Source: Symbiodinium natans (lineage: Eukaryota; Sar; Dinophyceae; Suessiales; Symbiodiniaceae). Taken from it: a stretch of DNA of 64,000 nt. The DNA lies in assembly GCA_905221605.1 (NCBI GenBank), contig CAJNDS010002595.1, positions 50,001 to 114,000 of the forward strand, in the 5' to 3' direction. Positions 37,470 through 47,396 of this stretch are shown here, one piece after another (position 1 is the stretch's first letter; every line of letters begins with the position of its first letter). The notes beneath the pieces were generated by a model that was not told the DNA's origin, searched no databases, and saw nothing but the letters and a program-made list of their open reading frames with translations. The position numbers and the translations under genes are program-made.

Positions 37470-38219
37470 ATAAAACACCAATATTCCAAAAACAATTTAT
37501 GATCAAAGGACAAGGATATGATTGTAAATGAGATTTCATTAGTAATACAACACATGCTGCATTCACTTTGTTCCTGTACTTCGTTCACGAGTTTACGCAC
37601 GAATATTAATACGGTTCATGCGCGTATTTCATTCACTTATAACCGTGTTAATTTGCTGCGTTCACTCTGTTCTCTTCGTCTTGTAAGCGTATTATTATTA
37701 GTATTAAAGGGGGCTTTATAAGAAAGATAGAGAGCCCCCGTAATGATATACTGAGTGAACACATGAACTTTATGCTTTAGCTTCACGAATCATCCTAACT
37801 TTTGGTTGTTTCATTCATAATGTTCGTGCCGTGCTTTCGTTCTTTCATTCACTACATTACGCACTTCATCACGTTACTCTCTTCACCTTTAGTATCAAGT
37901 GGTCTAGCTCTTGGAGATGAAGATAGAAAGCGTGAATTTCAATGAATCCTGAACTCGCGGGCTAAAGCTGTCTTGTTAGGATCCCAACCTCGCGACCTTT
38001 CCTATCTTTGCTCACGGGGTAACTTTAAGGTTAGGAAAGTGAATAAAGTGCGTGAGGAAACAATATGAAAAATTAAATACAAAATGTACGTTTACTGTGC
38101 TCACTCACTACTTTCTTTCGCTTGTAATCTTATAATTGTATTTCACGGGCGCTACCTGAAAAGAATAATAATGCGCCCACTTCGTTCACTTGTAAACGCA
38201 CAATTCATGCTTCCTTCGT
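37470..38219. other. AT-rich island with TTCGTTCAC-like motifs
   Basis: Visibly richer in A and T than its surroundings, with recurring short strings such as TTCATTCACT, CGTTCACTTG and TTACGCAC. No open frame of note. It lies inside the inverted repeat, between the decayed gene copy and the right arm. Confidence 0.7.
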
Positions 38220-38328
38220 CCACTGTCTTGATTCAGCTGGAATACGTCAATATTGATGTTTTTTGGGTCCAAGTCCTCTGGGAGTTCCATGGGCGTCCTG
38301 TGAGAATCCTGTAAGTAGCGGCACAGCG
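38220..38328 (-). repeat. right arm of the dispersed inverted repeat
   Basis: Reverse complement of the two left-arm blocks at 35152-35195 and 34977-35041, here contiguous (CAGCTGGAATACGTCAATAT, then GAGTTCCATGGGCGTCCTGT). The two arms bracket about 3.0 kb. Confidence 0.8.
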
Positions 38329-38381
38329 CACCAGGAAACACACCCTAGAACCTTGCAAGACATACAATATATATGCCATGG

Positions 38382-38762
38382 TTAGAAGAAAATCTCCAGG
38401 ACAGGCCGTGTCAGTGAATAGGGCTCCAAGTACAAACAGCTTCCGCCTTGCCTGGTGACCTGCTCATACACCGCGCGCATAGTCATCTTGGCCAAGCTGC
38501 GACGCATGTCCTCCCAACAAAGCCCCTTTGTACCCAAATCTGCAGTGAAAAACTACTGCAATGCCAAAATGCACACGTCCTCCTGGTGCTGTTGCACAAA
38601 CTGGTGGCGCCATGCTTCCACAACGCTACCTCCCGCATCGACGCACAACTTCCTCACTGCCGAATCCAAGCTGCTTGAAACCTGCCTGGGCATCGAAAAG
38701 CTCCCACTTCTGTGGATCCGACGGACCACTGAAGGAGACCTCTCGGCAAAACCAGAACGCAC
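38382..38762 (-). pseudogene. coding remnant with an in-frame stop
   Basis: One minus-strand frame looks coding on both sides of a TAG at 38555-38553: upstream it reads VRKLCVDAGGSVVEAWRHQF, downstream KGLCWEDMRRSLAKMTMRAV. The frame is the same on both sides, so the simplest reading is a nonsense mutation in an old gene. A very short intron removing the stop is less likely. A second frame just upstream (SGPSDPQKWELFDAQ, near 38690-38740) also looks coding, suggesting an additional frameshift or splice. No family is recognised. Confidence 0.4.
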
Positions 38763-38829
38763 ACGTCAGAAGCAAGCTCGAATTCGAGTTTGCCTGCCTT
38801 GAGGAGCTCCTGAAACCTTCGAGATACCA

Positions 38830-40418
38830 AAGGGAGCGAGACAAAGAAGTAGCATGAAGTAACAGCGGAATTGTCTTCGAGAAAGTGATCGCGCGACAGA
38901 GAGAAGGGAGAGAGAGAGAGAGAAAGAGCGCGCGAGAGAAGGAGATAGAGAGAGAGAGAGCGAACAAAACAAAAACACAACAAAAATAAACAGTTGGCCA
39001 TGCTGAAGTGCATTCAGGTGGCAATTTTGAAAGGAGCCACGACGGAACGATCAACATGGCAGATTCCGATAATTCGCTGGTGCAAGAACCCCGTAAGCAA
39101 AAGATTCTGATGCAATTCCGTCAGGTCAAGTGTGCACATGCTGTAGCTAAGGCGCCACCAAAGATTAATTTACAATGATCAAGGCCGATTTCAGAGCCAG
39201 CAACACCAAGCCAGCTTCAGCATGATGACGCATGTGACTGCGCTTGCAGGCAGGGCAACATAATGCTGATGAAGCAGTTTTTGTTGTTGCGCTCATGCAG
39301 GGTTGTGAACCAAAGTGCTGCGATGCAAAAAATGTCGAGACGCTGGTCGAATGTGTGCCGTCAGTGTCAGTGATGTCGCAGCTCGGGAGACAACTGCGAC
39401 GGGACCCATGGCACCCTGTGAACTCAGCATGCGGCAGCCTGCAGATATCGAGCAGCTCGTAAAGAAACTAATGACATTAATTACGTACAGCATGTGAGGG
39501 AAGGACTGAGGGGCGGCATATGCTCCGGGTGAGTCCCATCTTCCTTTTTGTTACACCGCTCCAACGCAAGCTTCCGGGATGTGCATTTCTTTGGTTTTGT
39601 CGGCTCAGTGAGTGAGACAGGCCGGACTTTGGGGTGGCGGCAACAAGGACAGAAGATCCTTACATAAGTAGTGGCTGAAAGGGGTTGGGGTCGGGTTCTC
39701 TACCGAAGGCCTGGCCGCTTCGCCAAAGGACGTAGGCGAACTCTACCTGAAAGCCACCATGAAATGCCAGGCTTACGACTGGGCTGCGAAGGAACTTGAT
39801 TAAGTAATGGGGCTTCCTCAATTTCCGAATAATATACCTGACTGCGCTTCAGTTCCGCAACGGCAAGAAAGGCAATTTGGCAGCGCTGATCTGACCAGTT
39901 TGCGTGCTACACAGCAGCTGCGGCACACAAAGCTGGCGCGGGCCACAGTGTCGGGCTCCGATGAAGTAAGAAAACATGGACTCAGCAAATGTCTGGATTC
40001 CTGATATCCAGGAGCTTCTAGGTGGCCTTCTGATTGCAAACAGGGGGGGCCTGAACTCTTGGAACGGCGGTCTTGATTTCGTGTGTTTCGAGGATCCACC
40101 CAAGGATAACAGGAGGGCTGATTGTCTTGCATCTCTTTTGCCTGACCCGAGCCCTGGGCCCTGAGTAGCCAACCCCAAGACTGACTCCAACAGAAAAAAA
40201 CTCGAGCTGAGTTGTGCCTATGAACGTCGCGCTTTGCAAAAATTGAGGTTGATCCCGTAGTCGAGGTCCACATGCCCACAGTTTCCCCGCAGCCTTCTGG
40301 CACATCACAGAGATAAACTGAAGCCGGGCTTGGTGCTGCCAACCTCTTCGAGCACCTGCACACCGTCTGGGCTTGGATTGCATGGAGCAGGGCTGGAGAT
40401 GGGGTTCACACGCCCAGC
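38830..40418. other. stretch without a recognised gene; 3' side of the LRR gene
   Basis: Contains GA-rich low-complexity DNA at 38900-38965. The 3' end of the LRR gene should lie in this stretch, but no further repeat exon or convincing terminal exon was found. Confidence 0.45.
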
Positions 40419-43400
40419 CTGCCGTCCTACAGCTCCGAAACCGTTGAAGCGGACTTCGAGCACCAGAAGACTCGTGTTAGACTTGAGCGCGTCTGCCAGG
40501 GCCTGCGCAGCCTGCCAATGCCAGAAAACCCAGACATGTCACCTGAAGAACCGACCACAACTGAGCCCGGAGCTTCGCGCAGGCATATGTTAGAAACTAC
40601 GATGTTGTCTGGTGAGAGGTTCTGGTGCGGTAAAAATCAGAAGAAGTGGGCTGTAATAGGCAGTGGAGCCAGCGCTCGCAAGAAACGCAGTGGGCAGCCC
40701 CTTGTCGTGAGGGCTGGAAATACATCCACGCACCAAGTGCCATCCAACCCTACGCCGATTCATCCCAAAAACTTCCCCCAAAGCATCCTCGGCCTTCTCA
40801 TCGAGGTCTGCGAGCTGGTTGTCCATCATGGACAGCTTCTGAAGCGTGGAGTTCTCCTGTAAGGCCTTGCCGAAGGCCTGCAGGGGCTTCCCCCAAAAAC
40901 AGGACACGCCCACTGTTATCGGAGGAGCAGTCAGATCTGTTTGTTCGAAAGGGATGACCTGACAGAGCCACAGTAGAAATGACATCAGAGTTGCAAAGCA
41001 TCCTCCACACAGAAGCCACAGCTGGATCGGACAGCTAGCTGGCAGCACAGCACATGACACATGACACAAGCTCGGCCTGCCCTCCTTCGGCTCCGATATT
41101 GTTGTTCATGAGATTGAGCTCGAGGAGGCATTTGTTGGACTTGAGCGCGTTTGCCAGGGCCTGTCGTCCCAAGAGCGAAGCACAACCAAGCCTCTTTGTG
41201 GTTTCGCAAAAAACGCATGGGCTTGGGGGCCTGCCCTCCTTCAGCGCCAATGCCGTTGCTGTTGACATAGAGCGCGAGGAGGCTTGCATTGGACTCCAGC
41301 GCGCTTCCCAGGGCCTAAGCAGCTGAAGCCGATGTTTCGCCGCACAGGCACGTAATTGCAGCTACGATGTCTGATGCGAAGTGCCGGTGTGGGAAAGATC
41401 AGCCCCAAGTGTGTGCTTTCATAAGCAGTGCATCCAGCGCTCTTAAGGAACGCGAGGGCTGGAACTACAGCTGCGACTTCAGGCACATGCACACCGATGC
41501 CCCAGATACCTCCCTGAAGTTCACCCTGCCTTCCCCCCAGCATCTCCCAGCTGGTTGTTTTCCAGGACCAGATTCTGGAGCGTGGAGTTCTCCGCCAAGG
41601 CCTTGCCAAAGGCCTGCGGAGCTTCACCCCTGCAATCGGAGGCTGAGGCCATGAGAACTATTTGAAAGGATCACCTGGCAGCGCCCCAAAGCCACACAAA
41701 AGCCATGAAAACCAAACGTCATGGAACCTACAAGTAGCTAGACCTAGAGCTGGCAGCATGGCACCACCCGGCCAGGGCCTGCCCTCCTTCTGCTCCGATG
41801 CTGTTGCTGTCGACTCGGAGCTCGAGAAGGGCTTTGTTCGTCTTGAGCCCATTTGCCAGGGCCTGCACAGGTTCTCCAGAAATGTCGCCCATGCAAAGAA
41901 TTATTGACCGGGAACCTCGCACGCGCGCACGCGGAGATGTGACCTTTGTATGCGAAGTTCCGAAAATCACCCAAGCACTAATCATGCTGCCTGCGCTCCG
42001 GCGACTCCCAGCTGGTTGTTGGTCACGACAAGCTTCTGAAGTGTAGAGTTGCCCTCAAGCCCCTCTGCAAAGGCCTGCGCGTTGGGACAAGGCACAGGGT
42101 CTCGCCAACGGAAGGTCCACGAACACGTGGGAGAACGTGTAAATGGTAAAATGTAGCACCTAGACATGTCGGTCCAACAGAAACCGATTTCACCGTGCTC
42201 CCATGGCAGTCACACCAGACAAGTGGAATGACCATGTTGGCTACCTTCACGGGTCATCACTGGTCGGCCAGCGTGACACACGACCACGCTAGAAGCGAAC
42301 ACTTCTCAGCACAGGTTCGTGCCATCTGCCAGTGCTCAGCTTTATTCAGCCATGCAGAAGCAAAAAGCGAGCTGGCAACACCGCGGAGCACAGGGCACAC
42401 AACCTGGAAGGCCTGCCCCCCTTCTGCGCCGATACAATTGTTGACCACGTTGAGCTCAAGCAGGCTTTTGTTAGACTTGAGCGCAGAACCCAGGGCCTGC
42501 GCAGCTTGCCAAGGCTCCACAGACATGTTGATAATTACCCAAAATCCGCCGAGGCCGTCGGCCTGAGGCGTTTAGGTCTAGGGAACCTTAGATAGGCTGC
42601 CCACCCGCTCAACCCCCTGCCAAGGCACGACGCCGGTTTTCTTGACATGGGGACGACGACGCCCCCACACCCCTACCCCTTACCGCTTTACCCATCCCTT
42701 TCTCCTCAACTACCCCCTCTGCCACCCTTCCCCTCCTAACCCACCCGCCCCTCCATCGTCATGATTCTTTGTGGGAACCCCTGGCCCTCTCCCGCCCCCG
42801 ACCTCCCTTACCCACGTGAACCCCTAATTCGCCTCCAAGGCTGCTGCGGGTTAGCGGTCAAATTATAATCCCTGCTTTAGCAGCCCTCCTCTGCGAGGGA
42901 CGCTATTTGGAAATCAAAGGGGCCTTCCCTCCAACACCTCCGAGCTGGTTGTCGCTCATGTCCAGCGTCTGGAGAGCAGAGCACTCCATGACTTCGGCAA
43001 AGGCCTGCGGTTCCCGGAACATAGTCCTATGCCATTGAGGACAAAGCCATCACAGTTAAGTATCATTCTCTGCACCGGGCACACAAGAAGGCCTGCCCTC
43101 CGTCGGCTCCAAGACCGTTGCTGCTGACTTCGAGCACACGGAGACTTTTGTTAGACTTGAGCGCGCACGCCAGGGCCTGCGCAGCTTGTCGCCCCTTGTC
43201 ATGAGGCATTGCATGAATCTACATAAAAGTACACCTATGTACACAGATTGTATGAGTGTATGTTAGATGTACACATATTTACGTGTATGTTAGATGTACA
43301 TATATGTACATGTGTAATGCCGATTCCATCACCTCCCTGGCAACTCCTTCCCGCCTTCCCTCCGGCGTCTCCGAGCTGATTGAAGGGCATTTGCAGCTTC

Positions 43401-45301
43401 TGGAGCTTGGAGTTCTCTTCCAGGGCTTTCGCCAAGGCCTGCAAGGCTTCCCAAAAAAGCACGAGGGTTACACTAATGGGAGGGGCAACGCCATAAGACT
43501 TGTTGAAGGAGAACCTGTCTCAGTGCCACATGAACCGCCTCCATCAGAACTTTACATCATCCAGCGACGGGGGCCTGCCCTCCTTCTTCTCCGATGCCAT
43601 TCATGCCGATACTCAGGCAGAGAAGGCTCTGGTTGGACTTCAGCGCGTTTGCCAGGGCCTCTCCAGCTTGCCCCCACGAATTGCTCGTTACGGTTCATGT
43701 GACGGAAGACAAGTTGACGCAAAGCAGAGATTGATACCCTCGTACTTGAACCCACGTCCCTGTTGAAAATGAAGACTGGGCAAACAACTGGCAAACATCT
43801 ACGCCGGCTTCCACTCCTATCCGATGGATTTGGGGGGCCAAAGTCCAACATGTACTTCCACTGCACTTTGCAGCAAAACTTGTTCCCAACCATTCATTTG
43901 TGAAAAGCCCCGATCCCGCCACCATGCCAGAAAACAGAGGCAACATGACTCAACAACATGAAGTAGTGGCCCGAGTGGGTTTTGAGGTTCTGGTGGGCCC
44001 GTGCATTCGTTCCGTGGCCCAGGGTTCTTGTGCAAGAGCCCCGTCAGGAACCGTCGCACAAGCTTCCGACAAGTAGATGTTTCGGGGGGCAGAAGGTTCT
44101 GCCACCAACGCAGAATCCCTCCAGGCACGTGGGGTACTTCTAGCGTGCAGCCTTCACTTTAAGGAGTTTGAAAACACATGTACTTTCGGAATCCACGTGG
44201 TGGTTGCATTATCCTCAGGGCTTTGGTCCCTGGAAAGCTTTAGCTTGCTGAGAAGCACGTCCACGGCCGTTTTGGGTTCTTGGGAGTGAGGCCCTTCTCA
44301 CTTCCTGGAGGCCGCAAAACGCACATGTGCAAATGGCCGACAAGTGCCGCAGCTGGCAATCAACTTCTAGCCAGCAACATTTGCTACAATTTTAAATTCC
44401 ATGATTATCAGCCGTTCATTAAGTAGTATATTAATTGTCACTGCTGGTATTTGATGATTATATCCTATTGCAGTATTGCATTTTATGTTAGTATCCCTCG
44501 CTTATATTCGCATACAACTATGTGGGCATTTTAGTATATTCACATATACTATAGCATTGTTATATTAACAGATTTTATATCATTGTATCATACATTGTTA
44601 TAGTTACTAGTACTGTTATTGTAGTTCCATATGATAAGATGCATTTTTTCTTATATTGTCCCGCCAACACTGCTGGCCTTTGCCCCCTCGTCTCCGAGCT
44701 GGCAGAAGGTTAACTTGAGGAATTGAAGTGTGATGTTCACCTCGAGGGCCTTGGCCAAAGCGACGACCTGCGGCAATTTCCACGCAAAGACACCGTGAGA
44801 CACCCATGACTGCAGACCGTCTACACTTAAAGAGCTCGACTCAAGAAGCCAGAGCTCGCCAATTGACAATAGAATGGCAGAACTAATGGCACCTCGTGTT
44901 GCCAGCTAGACCTGTTTGAGCGTTGGCCATTAACGGCTGAATGTGCTGCTATCGCTGGAGGACTCGCGCTTCCTCAACGCTGCATCCGAACTCGTCGCGC
45001 TCACCGAATGAACTGTCATGCTTGGTGTTCAAGCACGCGGCTTGGTGACCTCTACCCAGCAAGACAAGAACAACCGCAACCTTGGTTGGCCATGGTCTGT
45101 GTTCATGTCCGGCCATACCGACGTTGGCAGCTTGAGCGCCCTCCGACGAAATCCAGATATTTCAGACAAGGATGCCTGATGGACGCGCGAAATCCCCAAG
45201 CTGTGTGAGTTAAAGCCCCCCACGGCCTGGAGGGGCTCGAGCGCGTGCTCAGAAATGTCCAACTCAGCCTCGCCATTGGCCTCCAGGCTATCCATCAGTG
45301 C
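40419..45301 (-). CDS. leucine-rich-repeat protein, one repeat per exon (5' and 3' ends not found)
   Basis: Thirteen repeat exons plus a leading 75-base exon (45301-45227): 44767-44678, 43658-43575, 43438-43355, 43176-43093, 43004-42924, 42496-42413, 42074-41991, 41862-41779, 41613-41530, 41314-41231, 41160-41077, 40877-40794 and 40502-40419. Eleven are exactly 84 bases (28 codons); two are 81 and 90. All are phase 0. Two repeat types alternate: A (ALANALKSNKSLLELN, ending IGAEGGQ) and B (AFAEALEENSTLQKL, ending NQLGDAGGK), typical of ribonuclease-inhibitor-like LRRs. The one break is A-A at 41314-41077. Every repeat exon starts after AG at GCC (GTC at 44767) and is followed by a GC donor. 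Such horseshoe proteins bind other proteins; the partner is unknown. Confidence 0.88.
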
Positions 45302-47396
45302 CTGTCGCGCCAATGCCACATCCACAACATGATGGCAATTAAGGGCTTGTCCATATCAAGAATCAAGAACAACAAAAAACGAAGCCGCGGACGATGCCAT
45401 CAGTCGCACCTGGAAGCTGGGGCCTTCAGTGCTGTCTGTACTCCCTTCCATGGCCTGGGCGGCAGATGTCTTACACTGGAGCCTGGACATGCTATCAATC
45501 CAACGGGGTCCTGATCTGGGCAGCCGACGAGTACGGTAGAAAACATGAATGAATTGCAAACCCATAGCTCGGCATGAAACCCTTTCACAATATCAAGCGG
45601 CAAGAGGAGAGGACAGACGACTGTAGTTTGTATAGGGCTCGGGATACGTATGCTTTGTCAAGCAATGTCGAAGAGCACTTACGCCTTACCCCCCTTGCGC
45701 TCCGTCAACAGGGCATCCAAATCGAAAGCAGGGTCTGGCCTTTCGTTCGACGAACCGGTGTCCCCAAGGCCCCAACACCTACCCACTTGAGGAGCAGAGG
45801 CCACGCAAACGACAACTGGCTAGCCAAATTGCTGCTGTAGGCTGCCGCTGATGCAAGCTACGGTCTGCGGGGAGGTGTGGCGGTAGTGAATACTGAAACT
45901 TCGAACTCGATGCTTGGGGCTCCTGATGATGCTGATTTCAGCGTGAAAGCATACCGAGGGGCAGAGGTTGATGACGCTGAGGCAGATGAAGATGAACATT
46001 TTTATGGCGATGCTCAGGACTCCGCTGCCAAGCCAAGGCTGCAAGCTGCACGCCGATAGAAGGATATGATGATGGCGCCGAGAATGATATGCTAAAGATG
46101 CCAAGGATTCTGAAATGAAGGCTACATGAAGGGGGAAGTGGGGGAGGATGTGAAGAGACCTGCAAGCCACAGAGAAGGGATGAGGATGAGGATGATTCTG
46201 ATGATACGCGCAACCAGCCATCTGTCATATGCACTCTGTGTGTACTGGACGCCACATTCCGGCACATCTTGGTTCATCACAGGTCCGGTAGATCAAGATA
46301 TTCAAGATGACGGTGTGTTCTGGAATGAGCTGGCGAAGCCAAGCGGAGCTCTCCACATGTCGTGAACTGAACTGCTTACGAGCTGTTCTCTCGGAAAGTA
46401 TATTCGGTCACATTAGCCATCACGAACTTAGCCACTGCCACTTGTCCCAGCAACTTGACCGGAAGACGTCACGACGCACCATTTTCACTGCGCCACAAGA
46501 CGCCCATGCATTCAGCCAGCGGTCCCAGATGCGTCGATTGAGGCAGCCCATACAGGTTTTCCATAGTGCAACCATATGTCCACTGGACAAGGGGCCACTT
46601 CAACCTGCTACGAGCCTGAATTCCATAGCCAGCGCCGGCCTTCGGGCCTCTCCAACCTCTCCATTTTAGGGTCTGTAGCGTTCATGAAATCGATACGGGC
46701 CTCTGATTCCTGGAACTCCAGGGAGACACAACCAGCGCCAGCTTAAGGCTACTGTGCTATCCTTCAGCTCTCTAAAACCCAAAACCCTTGCTTCCAAACT
46801 CTAAACCCTACATCCCTAAGCCCTCCCAACAAGTGCTTTCAGAGCGCCAGGTGACTACAACCCTAAACCGCCTAAAAATTATAAGCCCTTGTCTACCCTA
46901 AACCTTGCTTTCACAGCGCAGCCCGCGCTGCCGCCGGAGCCTCCGGAAAGGAGGGGAAAGCAGGTTTCCATGGTTTCCGCTCTCTTGCAACGGTGGAGGG
47001 TCTCAGGGGGTCCACAAGGCCAGGGTTTAGGGTGGGGTTTCCTTCTCTGACTCGTGCCAACGAAATCTTGAGAGCTCAGGAGTTTTGTGTGTCTGTTTGA
47101 GGTTGCCCCCAAGCTTCAGGCCCCTTCGGTGCCTTTTGGTGATCTTGACACCGATCTCTGAATGACACTGATAACTCATCAACTTGAATGTTGAAGTTGT
47201 TTGTTTTCTCCTCTCGCGCCCGACTTCTCGAGCAAGCTGTCGCAACCCAAGCTCTCGGTGCCTTCTGTTCCACAACTATTCCACAGCCACCATTTCCGCG
47301 GAAGCCAGCGCGTTCGTCTTCCAGAGCGCACAGCATGATGCAGCATCGGCCGTGTCCGAATGCAAGCGCAAGGCAATGTGCCACACGCAGCATCGC
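45302..47396. other. stretch without a recognised gene between LRR and 14-3-3 genes
   Basis: The 5' end of the LRR gene must lie here. A minus-strand piece near 45510-45410 (QAMEGSTDSTEGPSFQ, then a GT donor) is a weak candidate exon. At 45890-46060 GAT-rich DNA gives an acidic frame on the plus strand that I do not accept as a gene. Confidence 0.4.
46771..46910 (+). repeat. degenerate telomere-like repeats
   Basis: Scattered CCCTAAA, CTCTAAAACCC and ACCCTAAACC units over about 140 bases, the longest such patch in the window. Confidence 0.6.

Noticed and set aside
41231-41314. TAG before the repeat exon read as a premature stop
   Set aside because: The TAG is the splice acceptor itself; the exon begins right after it and is open for its full 84 bases.
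45877-46059. Acidic plus-strand open frame
   Set aside because: GAT/GAA-rich low-complexity DNA, opposite in direction to all supported genes, without splice or start context.
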